64,000 bases of DNA from the NCBI RefSeq assembly GCF_900109755.1, contig NZ_FOAR01000002.1, forward strand, positions 248,001 to 312,000, in the 5' to 3' direction. The position numbers were made by a program, and so were the translations under genes. Below are positions 41,263 through 50,438 of the stretch, piece by piece (position 1 is the first letter of the stretch; each line of letters starts with the position of its first letter). The DNA is from Pseudomonas agarici (lineage in GTDB: Bacteria; Pseudomonadota; Gammaproteobacteria; Pseudomonadales; Pseudomonadaceae). The notes below the pieces were generated by a model. That model was not told where the DNA came from. It ran no database searches and saw only the letters and a program-made list of their open reading frames with translations.

Positions 41263-43863
41263 TTAGGCTTGCACAACCGGGATCTTGGCGTTTGCCGCGG
41301 CTTCACGGAACTCGGCGATCTGGTCGAAGCTGAGATAGCGGTAAACATCGGCAGCCATGCTGTCGATCTTGCCCGCGTACTCCATGTACTCCTCGACGGT
41401 CGGCAGGCGACCCAGGATCGATGCCACGGACGCCAGCTCGGCCGAAGCCAGGTAGACGTTCGCGCCGTCGCCCAGACGGTTCGGGAAGTTACGGGTCGAG
41501 GTCGACACCACGGTGGAGTTCGGTTCTACCCGTGCCTGGTTACCCATGCACAGCGAGCAGCCCGGCATTTCCATGCGCGCACCGGCCTTGCCGTAGATGC
41601 CGTAGTAGCCTTCCTCGGTCAGTTGGTGAGCGTCCATCTTGGTTGGCGGCGACAGCCACAGGCGAGTCGGCAGTTGGCCCTTGACCTGATCCAGCAACTT
41701 GCCCGCGGCGCGGAAGTGGCCGATGTTGGTCATGCAGGAACCGATGAACACTTCGTCGATCTTCTCGCCGGCAACGCTGGACAGCAGGCGGGCGTCGTCC
41801 GGGTCGTTCGGCGCGCAGAGCACGGGTTCCTTGACGTCGGCCAGGTCGATTTCGATGATTTCGGCGTACTCGGCATCCTTGTCGGCTTCCAGCAGCTCAG
41901 GATTGGCGACCCAGGCTTCCATCGCCTGTGCTCGACGTTCCAGAGTGCGGGCATCGCCGTAGCCTTCGCCGATCATCCAGCGCAGCAGGGTGATGTTCGA
42001 CTTCAGGTACTCAGTGATCGACTCTTTGGACAGCTTGATGGTGCAACCGGCGGCGGAACGTTCGGCCGAGGCGTCGGACAGTTCGAAAGCCTGCTCGACG
42101 GTCAGGGTTTCCAGACCTTCGATTTCCAGGATGCGACCAGAGAAGGCGTTCTTCTTGCCTTTCTTCTCGACAGTCAGCAGACCTTTCTGGATCGCGTAGT
42201 AAGGGATGGCATGTACCAGGTCACGCAGGGTGACGCCCGGTTGCAGTTTGCCCTTGAAACGCACCAGAATGGATTCCGGCATGTCCAGTGGCATCACGCC
42301 AGTGGCGGCGGCGAAAGCCACCAGGCCGGAACCGGCTGGGAACGAGATGCCGATCGGGAAGCGGGTGTGCGAGTCACCACCGGTGCCGACGGTGTCCGGC
42401 AGCAGCATGCGGTTCAGCCAACTGTGGATGATGCCGTCGCCCGGACGCAGGGACACACCGCCACGGGTCATGATGAAGTCGGGTAGGGTGTGATGCGTGG
42501 TGACATCGATTGGCTTCGGATAGGCCGCGGTGTGGCAGAACGACTGCATGACCAGGTCGGTGGAGAAGCCCAGGCAAGCCAGGTCTTTGAGTTCGTCACG
42601 GGTCATCGGCCCCGTGGTGTCCTGGGAACCGACGGTGGTCATCTTCGGCTCGCAGTAGGTGCCAGGACGAACGCCTGTCACGCCGCAGGCCTTGCCGACC
42701 ATTTTCTGCGCCAGGGTATAGCCCTTGGTGCTTTGGGCCGGAGCTTCCGGCAGCTTGAACAGGGTCGAAGCGGGCAGGCCCAGTTCGGCACGCGCCTTCT
42801 CGGTCAGGCCACGGCCGATGATCAGTGGGATACGACCGCCGGCACGAACTTCGTCGAGCAGTACCGGGGTCTTCATTTCGAAGGTGGCCAGGACTTCATC
42901 GCTGTTGTGCTTGGTTACTTTGCCGGCATGCGGGTACAGGTCGATCACGTCGCCCATGTGCATGTTGGTGACATCGAACTCGATTGGCAGTGCGCCAGCG
43001 TCTTCCATGGTGTTGTAGAAGATCGGGGCAATCTTGCTGCCGAAGCAGAAGCCGCCTGCGCGCTTGTTCGGCACATAAGGAACGTCGTCACCGAAGAACC
43101 ACAGGACCGAGTTGGTCGCCGATTTACGCGACGAACCGGTACCGACCACGTCACCGACGTAGGCAATCGGGAAGCCGTCATTGCGCATCTGCTCGATCTG
43201 TTTCATCGGGCCGATGGCGCCTTGCTGGTCCGGAACAATACCGCCACGGGCCATTTTCAGCATGGCCAGAGCGTGCAGCGGAATGTCAGGGCGCGACCAG
43301 GCATCCGGAGCCGGGGACAGGTCGTCGGTGTTGGTTTCGCCAGTGACCTTGAACACGCGCAGGCTGATCTTGTCGGCCAAGGTCGGGCGGTTCTTGAACC
43401 ACTCGCCGTCGGCCCAGGACTGGATCACGGCCTTGGCGTGGGCATTGCCGTTCCTGGCTTTTTCCGCGACGTCGTGGAAGGCATCGAACATCAGCAGGGT
43501 ATGCTTGAGTTGCGCGGCGGCAACCGGGGCCAGCTCGGCGTCGTCCAGCAGCTCGACCAGGGTGACGATGTTGTAGCCGCCCTGCATGGTGCCGAGCAGC
43601 TCAACGGCACGCTTCTTGTCGATCAGGGGGGAACTGACTTCGCTCTTGGCCAGGGCGGAGAGGAAACCGGCCTTGACGTAGGCGGCTTCGTCCACTCCAG
43701 GCGGAACGCGATGGGTGATCAAGTCAACAAGGAACGTTTCTTCGCCAGCCGGGGGGTTCTTCAGCAGCTCGACGAGGCCTGCAGTTTGTTCGGCGTTAAG
43801 CGGCTGGGGCACGATACCCAGGGCTGCACGCTCTTCGATATGTTTGCGGTAGGCTTCAAGCAC
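41263..43863 (-). CDS. acnB: Bifunctional aconitate hydratase 2 / 2-methylisocitrate dehydratase
   Basis: An 866-residue AcnB (E. coli 865). It has the N-terminal HEAT-like and swivel domains and the iron-sulfur catalytic domain; cysteine-bearing segments [22 protein letters not shown] and [11 protein letters not shown] supply the 4Fe-4S ligands. It interconverts citrate and isocitrate and can serve the methylcitrate cycle; AcnB also binds RNA when the cluster is lost. The start is GTG at 43863 seven bases after GAGGG; the frame open upstream lies toward the repeat element. It is monocistronic. The repeat element begins 120 bases upstream, so the promoter may lie close to or within it. Confidence 0.97.
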   Translation of the reverse strand: MLEAYRKHIEERAALGIVPQPLNAEQTAGLVELLKNPPAGEETFLVDLITHRVPPGVDEAAYVKAGFLSALAKSEVSSPLIDKKRAVELLGTMQGGYNIVTLVELLDDAELAPVAAAQLKHTLLMFDAFHDVAEKARNGNAHAKAVIQSWADGEWFKNRPTLADKISLRVFKVTGETNTDDLSPAPDAWSRPDIPLHALAMLKMARGGIVPDQQGAIGPMKQIEQMRNDGFPIAYVGDVVGTGSSRKSATNSVLWFFGDDVPYVPNKRAGGFCFGSKIAPIFYNTMEDAGALPIEFDVTNMHMGDVIDLYPHAGKVTKHNSDEVLATFEMKTPVLLDEVRAGGRIPLIIGRGLTEKARAELGLPASTLFKLPEAPAQSTKGYTLAQKMVGKACGVTGVRPGTYCEPKMTTVGSQDTTGPMTRDELKDLACLGFSTDLVMQSFCHTAAYPKPIDVTTHHTLPDFIMTRGGVSLRPGDGIIHSWLNRMLLPDTVGTGGDSHTRFPIGISFPAGSGLVAFAAATGVMPLDMPESILVRFKGKLQPGVTLRDLVHAIPYYAIQKGLLTVEKKGKKNAFSGRILEIEGLETLTVEQAFELSDASAERSAAGCTIKLSKESITEYLKSNITLLRWMIGEGYGDARTLERRAQAMEAWVANPELLEADKDAEYAEIIEIDLADVKEPVLCAPNDPDDARLLSSVAGEKIDEVFIGSCMTNIGHFRAAGKLLDQVKGQLPTRLWLSPPTKMDAHQLTEEGYYGIYGKAGARMEMPGCSLCMGNQARVEPNSTVVSTSTRNFPNRLGDGANVYLASAELASVASILGRLPTVEEYMEYAGKIDSMAADVYRYLSFDQIAEFREAAANAKIPVVQA

Positions 43864-44320
43864 AGTATTACCCTCATCAGTGGTCCCAAATGGGTGTCCG
43901 GGACGCTCATCCAGAAATGCTCGACTCCATGCGCAACAGGGCTTTTTGAGCCGTTTAGCCAGAGGTTCGGAGATTTCCAACAGAAGCTGTTTTCAAAGTT
44001 TTACGTCTTCGGAACGGAGCTGATGCAGATGAGGGTCGGCATGAGGATTTCCGGGCGGAAACTCCCACGCCAACGCCGTTCTTCAGAATGAGGGCGATTT
44101 CGCCCGGAGGGTGAAGCGTCTTTGGACGTATTTCACCCCACACTGTGCTCGTGACGCTTTGAAAACAGCTTCCAACGGACATTGGCGCCTAAAAAGGCAG
44201 GCCGATTCTACGGCATATTCCGGAGAAAGGTAAGTTAAGCCCTACAGGTTCGGGGGTGATCCTTTTTAGACAAAAGGCTAACATGCGGACCTGTTTTGCT
44301 TTGCCGCGTGTTCCCTGCCC
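43864..44320. other. acnB/DUF1289 intergenic region
   Basis: These 457 bases separate two divergent genes and are largely filled by the MITE-like element at 43983-44172. The remainder shows no supported gene. Leftward frames inside the element look like by-products of the repeat. Confidence 0.6.
43983..44172. mobile_element. MITE-like 190-bp element with perfect 16-bp terminal inverted repeats
   Basis: GAAGCTGTTTTCAAAG at 43983-43998 is exactly inverted as CTTTGAAAACAGCTTC at 44157-44172. Between lie 158 bases with internal hairpins (GGGCGA/TCGCCC near 44093-44106; GTGAA-CGTC/GACG-TTTCAC near 44111-44136). TTCCAAC occurs at both outer edges (43975-43981 and 44170-44176), which may be a trace of target duplication. 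No transposase frame fits. The size is like the intergenic R-type repeats described from P. fluorescens SBW25, but I cannot confirm identity. Confidence 0.65.
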
Positions 44321-44791
44321 ATGTCCCATCAGACCATCAAGACTCCCTGCGTCGGCCTCTGCTCCACTGTTTACGGTGACTTGGTGTGTCGTGGCTGCAA
44401 GCGCTTCCACCATGAAGTGATCCACTGGAACGGTTACGACGAGGAGGCCAAGCGTGCGGTCTGGCTGCGTTTGGAGCAGTTGCTGGTGCAGGTCATGGTG
44501 GCCAAGCTGGAAGTGTTCGATCCGGTCAGGCTGCGTGAGCAACTGGAGGCCCGCAAGATTCGCTTCGTGCCGCATCAGTCGGAATATTGCTGGGCTTATC
44601 AGTTGATTGCCCGCGGCGCACGGGTGATCAGTCAGTTGGATGCCTACGGTATGGTACTGCTGCCGGAGTTCCGCGATTGGAACCTGCCGGAGCTGCGCGA
44701 TGCCATTGATCGGGAGTTTTTCCTGCTGTCCGAAGCGCACTACCAGCGTTATATCGCGCCGGGCTTTCTCAAGGACGCGTTCGGCGCCTGA
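44321..44791 (+). CDS. DUF1289 domain protein
   Basis: A 156-residue cytoplasmic protein. The N-terminal DUF1289 zinc-binding-like motif is PCVGLCSTVYGDLVCRGCKRFHHEVIHW with four cysteines (TPCVGLC, VCRGC) at about 9-29. The helical C-terminal part is specific to gamma-proteobacterial members. Short DUF1289 proteins are widespread Fe-S or zinc candidates without a known role. ATG at 44321 has no strong ribosome site. It is divergent from acnB and convergent with the stress-protein gene. Confidence 0.82.
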   Translation: MSHQTIKTPCVGLCSTVYGDLVCRGCKRFHHEVIHWNGYDEEAKRAVWLRLEQLLVQVMVAKLEVFDPVRLREQLEARKIRFVPHQSEYCWAYQLIARGARVISQLDAYGMVLLPEFRDWNLPELRDAIDREFFLLSEAHYQRYIAPGFLKDAFGA

Positions 44792-44833
44792 GAAATCCGG
44801 CGCGGGGCAGCGATGCCGGATTCAGCGCCGACT

Positions 44834-45694
44834 TCAACCTCTGGCCAGTTCTTCCAGATGATCGATGATCTCCTGGGGCTTGAGCACCAGGATGTCGCTT
44901 TCCAGTGAGTCCAGGACCGCCTCGGCGGTATTGCCGATCAGCGCTCCCGAGATCCCGGTGCGCGCCACCGTACCGATCACCGTGACCGCCGCGTCGAGCT
45001 TATGGGCCATGTGCGGGATCAGCACATCCGCCGGGCCTTCGGCGATGTGCAGGTGGTCGTCGTCGATATCGAACTCTGTCTGGAAGGCACGGCATTGCTC
45101 GCGATAACGCGCCTCGATGGTTTCCTTCAACTGATACACCGGGTCGGCTGCCGAGAGCATGGGCGAGGGGTGGGCGGTCATCACGTGCAGTCGCCCTTTG
45201 GCGAGGCTGGCGATGTCATAGCCATGATCAATGATACTGGCATGCAGGTGCCGATGTTCTTCGTCCGCGTTGCCGACATCCACAGCCGCCAGGATCACCC
45301 CACCGGCCCATGGCACTTCGGTCTTGACCATCAGCACGGCGCAAGGGCAGAAACGCAGCAGCTGCCAGTCCGAGGGGGTCAACAGGGCTTTTTTCAGCGA
45401 GCTGTCGGGGCGGTGTTGTTTGATCACCAGTGCGCAGCCTTCGGCCTGTTGCACGCCGATGATGGTGTCGTGCGGGGTTTTTTCCCAGGCCTGTTCCGCG
45501 GTGGCGCTGTAGCCGTCGTCATGCAACTGACTCTTGAGCAGCGCGAGCAGGGCGCTGTGATCATGTCTTGGGTCGCACATCAGTAGGTGCAGGTGCGCGT
45601 CCGTGACCTTGGCAATCAGTTTGGCGCGATTGAGCGCCAGGCTATGCGCGTGTTCAGGGTCGAGTATCACCAGAATGCTGCGGATGGCTTGCAT
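44834..45694 (-). CDS. Tandem-domain universal stress protein, UspE-like
   Basis: A 286-residue cytoplasmic protein with two UspA domains: 1-140 (MQAIRSILVILDPEHAHSLA ... FCPCAVLMVK) and 150-286 (GGVILAAVDVGNADEEHRHL ... DAAVTVIGTVARTGISGALI). Only the second domain keeps the G-x2-G-x9-S/T type nucleotide motif, GTVARTGISGALIGNTAEAVL. UspE-type proteins act in stress and adhesion in E. coli and in anaerobic survival in P. aeruginosa. The ATG at 45694 was chosen because the domain begins there; GGGAG lies 11 bases upstream, a little far. Confidence 0.85.
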   Translation of the reverse strand: MQAIRSILVILDPEHAHSLALNRAKLIAKVTDAHLHLLMCDPRHDHSALLALLKSQLHDDGYSATAEQAWEKTPHDTIIGVQQAEGCALVIKQHRPDSSLKKALLTPSDWQLLRFCPCAVLMVKTEVPWAGGVILAAVDVGNADEEHRHLHASIIDHGYDIASLAKGRLHVMTAHPSPMLSAADPVYQLKETIEARYREQCRAFQTEFDIDDDHLHIAEGPADVLIPHMAHKLDAAVTVIGTVARTGISGALIGNTAEAVLDSLESDILVLKPQEIIDHLEELARG

Positions 45695-45805
45695 GGTCAG
45701 GTTTCTCCCTGAGGCTGAAGTCGGCTTATACATCACTATAGTTGGACTGCGCCGACTCTGGAGTTGCTGCCCATCCAGGGCGGCGGTTAGTGGCCCGGCC
45801 CAGGC

Positions 45806-45937
45806 TCTGTACGAAATGTATCTACGCTTGCCCATGCCGCGAGAGCCGGCTCGCCATGCTCATTGTCCCCCCGCCAACGGCGCTGGCTCGGCTGCTTTCG
45901 CCTGGTCTGGGCTTTGCTCGAAAACATTTCGTACAGA
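45806..45937. mobile_element. MITE-like 132-bp element with perfect 14-bp terminal inverted repeats
   Basis: TCTGTACGAAATGT at 45806-45819 is exactly inverted at 45924-45937. The 104 bases between contain no gene. CCCAGG stands just outside each end (45799-45804 and 45939-45944), one or two bases from the repeat, as a possible target duplication. It differs in sequence and length from the element at 44.0 kb. It lies between the stress-protein gene and miaE, a place where it may affect their promoters. A transposon family is not recognised. Confidence 0.6.
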
Positions 45938-46121
45938 CCCCAGGATCCGTATAATCGCCGACCCTGCTTGCCCGCACCGCCAGAGCCTTGCTGTGAACCT
46001 GCCGGAAAAAGGGGCGCGTTTGGGGGGTAAGCGGCGCTGGCCGATCAAGCGGCACGGCTGATCGACCACAAGAACCCTGAGAAGAAGGCGGCAATGCGCC
46101 GACCCATTGTGAGAGTTTTCC

Positions 46122-46727
46122 ATGCTGCCTGAAATCCATGATTTTCTAGGATGTCGCACACCCGATGCCTGGGTGGAAGCTGCCCTTGGCCAGCAGGATG
46201 TGATGCTTTTGGATCACAAAAATTGCGAATTCAAGGCCGCTAGCACGGCCCTGAGCCTGATTGCCAAATATCACTCCCATGTCGACTTGATCAACATGAT
46301 GTCGCGTCTGGCCCGGGAAGAGCTGGTTCACCACGAGCAGGTCATGCGCCTGCTGAAAAAGCGCAAGATCGAGCTGCGTCAACTCTCCGCCGGGCGATAC
46401 GCATCGGGCCTGCGCAAAGTGGTGCGCAACCACGAGCCGGTCAAACTGGTCGATACGCTGGTGGTCGGCGCGTTCATCGAAGCCCGGAGCTGTGAGCGTT
46501 TCGAGGCGCTGGTGCCGCATCTGGACGAAGAGCTGGGCACGTTCTATTTTGGTTTGCTGAAAAGCGAAGCCCGGCATTTCCAGGGTTATCTGAAACTGGC
46601 CTACCAGTACGGCGATGCGAGTGACATCGCCCAGGTGATCGATAAGGTTCGTGCCGCCGAGCAGGAACTGATCGAGTCCCCGGACGTGGAGTTCCGTTTC
46701 CACAGCGGTGTGCCGACAGCGGCGTGA
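46122..46727 (+). CDS. miaE: tRNA hydroxylase MiaE
   Basis: A 201-residue diiron oxygenase that hydroxylates the isopentenyl group of ms2i6A37 in tRNA. Iron ligand segments are visible: EFKAASTALSLI, REELVHHEQV, EARSCERFEAL and SEARHFQGYL, giving the two E-x-x-H type sites of the ferritin-like fold. GAGAG lies about nine bases before the ATG at 46122. It stands alone, downstream of the small repeat element. It depends on MiaA and MiaB, which are not in the window. Confidence 0.95.
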   Translation: MLPEIHDFLGCRTPDAWVEAALGQQDVMLLDHKNCEFKAASTALSLIAKYHSHVDLINMMSRLAREELVHHEQVMRLLKKRKIELRQLSAGRYASGLRKVVRNHEPVKLVDTLVVGAFIEARSCERFEALVPHLDEELGTFYFGLLKSEARHFQGYLKLAYQYGDASDIAQVIDKVRAAEQELIESPDVEFRFHSGVPTAA

Positions 46728-46856
46728 CGTGGATTGTACCCGTGGGGATGTAGCTTGAGGCGTAGCCCAGTCCAACGCCGGATCAGGTGTGCAAGCTTGT
46801 GGGGTGTATGGCCTTGAAGCTACCCTCTGCCTTTGGTTCGAGCTTGGTAGTACCTT

Positions 46857-47600
46857 ATGGAAGTAAAACTGGTTGCCCGCACACTTGACCTTCTAGAGGT
46901 CTTTGCCCGCGAGCGTCGCGCCATGTCGCTGACCGAGTTGGCCCGGCTGCTGGATGTGCCAATGTCGAGTTGCCTTGGACTCATTCGTACATTATCGGCA
47001 CGAGGGTATCTTTATGAAGTGCGCAAGCGAGGGGGCTATTACCCGACAAAGCGCTTGTTGTCGATAGCCATGCAGATCGATAGCGGTGACTCACTGGTCA
47101 ATATCATCGATGAGCATCTGCAGGCGCTTCAGCGAGAGGTCGATGAGACGGTAGTCCTGGGTAAATTGGAAGGTTCGCAGGTGCTCTATCTGCATGTGCT
47201 GGATTCCTCCCGGCCAATCCGCTACTCCCCTGACGCTGGCGAACTTCGACCTTTACACGCCAACTCCATCGGCAAGGCGATATTGGCGCAATTACCCGAG
47301 ACGCAGGTACGACAGCGACTGCAAGGTTTGGCCATGCCGCGCTTCACTGATCACACACTCACCTGCGAAGACGATTATCTCGCCGCACTGGCAGAAGTGC
47401 GCCAGCGTGGCTGGAGTGAGAATATGGGTGAAAGCTCCAATGATCTGGCAGCGCTCTCCTGTGCCTTCAATTTCGCCGGGGAATGGTATGCGGTTTCAAT
47501 CGCAGGGCCGCTGCCACGTATGCGCGAACATTGGCAAAGCCTTTCGGCACCGCTGCTGGCGTGCATCGCGTCGATCGTCGCCGACATAGACCTCGGTTGA
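46857..47600 (+). CDS. IclR-family regulator of the catabolic block
   Basis: A 247-residue regulator: winged helix-turn-helix at 1-65 (LDLLEVFARERRAMSLTELA, MSSCLGLIRTLSARGYLYEV) and the IclR effector domain at 75-245 (RYSPDAGELRPLHANSIGKA, SENMGESSNDLAALSCAFNF). Members respond to small organic acids. It precedes, on the same strand, five catabolic genes starting 360 bases downstream, so it is the obvious regulator. A small inverted repeat, TTCAC-N4-GTGAA, at 47896-47909 may be its operator. Composition is a little lower in GC than the core genes, as in the rest of the block. Confidence 0.88.
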   Translation: MEVKLVARTLDLLEVFARERRAMSLTELARLLDVPMSSCLGLIRTLSARGYLYEVRKRGGYYPTKRLLSIAMQIDSGDSLVNIIDEHLQALQREVDETVVLGKLEGSQVLYLHVLDSSRPIRYSPDAGELRPLHANSIGKAILAQLPETQVRQRLQGLAMPRFTDHTLTCEDDYLAALAEVRQRGWSENMGESSNDLAALSCAFNFAGEWYAVSIAGPLPRMREHWQSLSAPLLACIASIVADIDLG

Positions 47601-47960
47601 AAACACACGTTTGCCATCAGGCTCAATCACCGGGATGCAGGGCACTGCATCCGGCCACGCAATTAAAGCCGGGCCCCCCATTGATGATCGCGCTTGTGCT
47701 AGCGGCGATGAAAACAACCGTCCTTCCTTTTCCCGATGTTCATCGGATTTTACCGCCACTCCCACCGAAATAGCCTGCTGAGCTCGTACACCCTCGACTC
47801 CTGGGCATTGCGCTGTTCCCCGCTCATTGGATTCTTCGAACAAAGTGCGATCACGAAAATGATTGCGCGAAGTAATTCTTGAAGGTAAATTAATTTTCAC
47901 TCTGGTGAATTAACTGCGCGTGTAACCCGTGGCCCTCGAATAAAAACAACGGAGAAAGCG
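47601..47960. other. Intergenic region upstream of the catabolic operon
   Basis: These 360 bases hold no supported gene; a leftward open frame overlapping the iclR end lacks a start signal. The promoter of the operon should be in the AT-rich part at 47840-47940, beside the inverted repeat at 47896-47909. Confidence 0.5.
47896..47909. promoter_or_regulatory. Candidate IclR operator
   Basis: TTCAC at 47896-47900 and GTGAA at 47905-47909 form a perfect 5-bp inverted repeat with TCTG between, inside an AT-rich frame with imperfect further symmetry. It lies 52 bases before the acyl-CoA dehydrogenase start. Confidence 0.35.
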
Positions 47961-49127
47961 ATGAATTTTCAGCTCAATGAAGACCAGTTGGCCATCCGCG
48001 ATTCCATTCAGCGAATTTGCAAGGCATTTGGTGATGAGTACTGGCTTGAGCGCGACGCCGACGGTCGATTTCCCCATGAGCTGTACCGTGCTTTAGCGGA
48101 TCAGGGATGGTTGGGTATCGCCATGGATGCGAAATATGGCGGCGCCGGTCTGGGTATTTTTGAAGCGGCGGTGATGATGCAAACCATCAGCGGCTCGGGC
48201 GCAGGTCTTTCCGGTGCATCAGCCGTGCACATGAATATTTTCGGGTTGAACCCGGTGCAGGTCTTTGGCAGCGAAGAGCAAAAGCAGCGTTTTTTACCCG
48301 CGTTGATTCAGGGCAAGGAAAAGGCCTGTTTCGCGGTTACCGAGCCTAATACGGGCTTGGACACCACGAACCTTAAGACCTTCGCACGCAAGGTCCCCGG
48401 CGGGTATGTGGTAGATGGCCGCAAAATCTGGATTTCCACCGCGCAGATAGCCGACCGAATGCTGATCATTGCCAGGACCACGCCTCGCGATCAGGTCAGC
48501 AAGTCGACTCAGGGTCTCTCCTTGTTCTACACCCGCCTGGATCGCGAAAAAGTTGAAGTGCGCGAGATAGAAAAAATGGGCCGCAAGTCCGTGGACTCCA
48601 ACATGCTCTTCATCGACGGTCTTGAAGTGCCCGAAGAAGATCTTATCGGCGAAGAAGGGAAGGGGTTCGAGTACCTGCTGCACGGGCTCAATCCCGAACG
48701 CATCCTGATTGCGGTGGAAGCCGTTGGACTCGGCCAAGTGGCACTGTGGCGCGCGGTTGAGTATGCGCGGGATCGAGTGGTATTTGGCCGACCGATTGGG
48801 CAAAACCAGGGCATACAGCATCCTTTAGCCCAAGCCTGGATGGCCTTGGAGGCAGCCCAGTTAATGGTTTACAAGGCCGCCAGTCTGTATGACGCGGGAC
48901 AACCCTGTGGCGCCGAAGCAAACACCGCCAAATACCTGGCAGCAGAAGCTTGCAGTCAGGCGTGTCAAACCGCAGTGGCGACGCTTGGCGGTATGGGGTT
49001 TGCGAAGGAGTATCACGTCGAGCGTTATCTTCGTGAGAGCTGGATTCCGCGTCTGGCACCGGTGAGCCCGCAACTGATCATGTGCCATATCGCCGAAAAG
49101 GTTCTCGGTCTCCCCAAATCCTACTAA
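47961..49127 (+). CDS. Acyl-CoA dehydrogenase of the catabolic operon
   Basis: A 388-residue FAD enzyme with the three-domain ACAD fold: FAVTEPNTGLDTTNL (about 124-138), GYVVDGRKIWIST, and the C-terminal GGMGFAKEYHVERYLRES. The usual catalytic Glu of the E-G-T motif near the C terminus is absent (the segment reads PRLAPVS). Instead Glu246 in GLNPERILIA sits where isovaleryl-CoA and long-chain enzymes keep their base. This suggests a branched substrate such as methylsuccinyl-CoA, but this is inference. GGAG lies six bases before the ATG at 47961. It is the first gene of a five-gene operon. Confidence 0.88.
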   Translation: MNFQLNEDQLAIRDSIQRICKAFGDEYWLERDADGRFPHELYRALADQGWLGIAMDAKYGGAGLGIFEAAVMMQTISGSGAGLSGASAVHMNIFGLNPVQVFGSEEQKQRFLPALIQGKEKACFAVTEPNTGLDTTNLKTFARKVPGGYVVDGRKIWISTAQIADRMLIIARTTPRDQVSKSTQGLSLFYTRLDREKVEVREIEKMGRKSVDSNMLFIDGLEVPEEDLIGEEGKGFEYLLHGLNPERILIAVEAVGLGQVALWRAVEYARDRVVFGRPIGQNQGIQHPLAQAWMALEAAQLMVYKAASLYDAGQPCGAEANTAKYLAAEACSQACQTAVATLGGMGFAKEYHVERYLRESWIPRLAPVSPQLIMCHIAEKVLGLPKSY

Positions 49128-49186
49128 ACAAGTCTGCGACCTAGCCTGGGCGGTTTCTATAAAAAAATAACAAGAAGGTAACGCTG

Positions 49187-50332
49187 ATGAACCTACAAGC
49201 AAACTTGAGCGCGCTTTCGGGACTCAAAATAGTAGATCTATCGAAAGTTCTGGGTGGTCCTTATTGCACCCAGATCCTCGCTGATCACGGTGCGCAAGTG
49301 ATCAAGGTCGAGCCCCCTTCGGGCGACGAAACCCGTGGCTGGGGTGCCCCAGTGCGCGAACGCACCTCCGCGTATTTTATGGGGGTCAATAGAAACAAAC
49401 GTGGAGTCAGTTTAAACCTCGGCGACGCTGTCGATCGGCAACGCCTGTTCGATCTTCTCGAAGACGCCGATGTATTGGTGGAAAACTACAAGCCAGGCAC
49501 CCTGGAAAGGTGGGGCTTGAACTATGAGTCGTTGAAGTTACGCTTCCCCAGACTGATCCATTGCCGCATTTCTGGCTATGGCGATCAAGGCCCCTACGCG
49601 GGCATGCCGGGCTACGATGCGGCCATCCAAGCCATGAGTGGGCTCATGAGCGTAAATGGTGAACAAGGCGGCGATTCACTTCGGGTTGGCGTGCCCATAG
49701 TCGACATGGTCACGGGTATGAATGCCACGCTCGGTATCCTCATGGCGCTTTACGAGCGCGAGCGTAGCGGTGAGGGGCAGTTCGTCGAAGCGGCGCTGTT
49801 CGATTGCGCGTTGTCGATCCTGCATCCGCATTCGGCCAACTATCTCTACGCGGCGCAAACACCCCAGCGCAGTGGCAATGCCCATCCCAACATCACGCCT
49901 TATGACAAATTCGCCACGGCTACCGGCGACATTTTCCTCGCTGTTGGCAACGACGCACAATTTGCCACGCTGTGCCAGCGGCTCGCTTTGCCGGAGCTGA
50001 TTGATGACCCACGCTTCTTCAGCAACCAACTGCGTAATGAGCACCGCCAGGCGCTACGCCAATCATTGGCGACAAAACTATTGAAGCTTTCTGGCGAGGC
50101 ATTGTGCGAGCAACTGATCCATCAAGGCGTGCCTTGCGGGCCTGTGCTGGATATCCCGCAGGCGCTGGCGTTGCCTCAAGTCGCCGCACGCAACATGCTG
50201 GTGAGGATCGGCGAGGACTACAGCGGCATCGCCTCGCCGATTCGCCTCAGTCGTACACCTGCCAGTTACCGGTGCCGTCCGCCATTACTGAATGAGCACG
50301 CCGCTGAAATCTTCGGTACGACCGCAGATTGA
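49187..50332 (+). CDS. Class III (CaiB/BaiF) CoA-transferase
   Basis: A 381-residue family III CoA-transferase: GLKIVDLSKVLGGPYCTQIL near the N terminus, RNKRGVSLNL at 69-78, ISGYGDQGPYAGMPGYDAAI at 128-147, and VGVPIVDMVTGMNA at 167-180. Enzymes of this family move CoA between carboxylates through an aspartyl thioester; they activate itaconate, mesaconate, methylsuccinate or carnitine, for example. Here it should activate the imported substrate of the operon, probably with succinyl-CoA as donor. AAGGT stands before the ATG at 49187, 59 bases after the dehydrogenase. Confidence 0.88.
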   Translation: MNLQANLSALSGLKIVDLSKVLGGPYCTQILADHGAQVIKVEPPSGDETRGWGAPVRERTSAYFMGVNRNKRGVSLNLGDAVDRQRLFDLLEDADVLVENYKPGTLERWGLNYESLKLRFPRLIHCRISGYGDQGPYAGMPGYDAAIQAMSGLMSVNGEQGGDSLRVGVPIVDMVTGMNATLGILMALYERERSGEGQFVEAALFDCALSILHPHSANYLYAAQTPQRSGNAHPNITPYDKFATATGDIFLAVGNDAQFATLCQRLALPELIDDPRFFSNQLRNEHRQALRQSLATKLLKLSGEALCEQLIHQGVPCGPVLDIPQALALPQVAARNMLVRIGEDYSGIASPIRLSRTPASYRCRPPLLNEHAAEIFGTTAD

Positions 50333-50438
50333 CGACCTGACCAGGCCCGCAGTGACGGACCGCTCTGACATAAGCCGGGAGTCAGGAGCTGCCTTCATAC
50401 ACGGGTAGCCCCTTGGATCGTTCGATGAGGAAAGAAAA

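Noticed and set aside
41145..41348. 67-codon minus-strand frame over the acnB end
   Set aside because: It covers the acnB 3' end and the hairpins in a wrong frame.
42490..44091. 533-codon plus-strand frame over acnB
   Set aside because: Antisense to acnB and running into the repeat element; no domain.
43955..44182. 75-codon leftward frame inside the repeat at 44.0 kb
   Set aside because: It coincides with the inverted-repeat element; such Ser/Arg-rich frames are by-products of repeats.
47496..47900. 134-codon minus-strand frame between iclR and the dehydrogenase gene
   Set aside because: It overlaps the end of iclR by more than 100 bases in antisense and has no start signal; a family match was not recognised.
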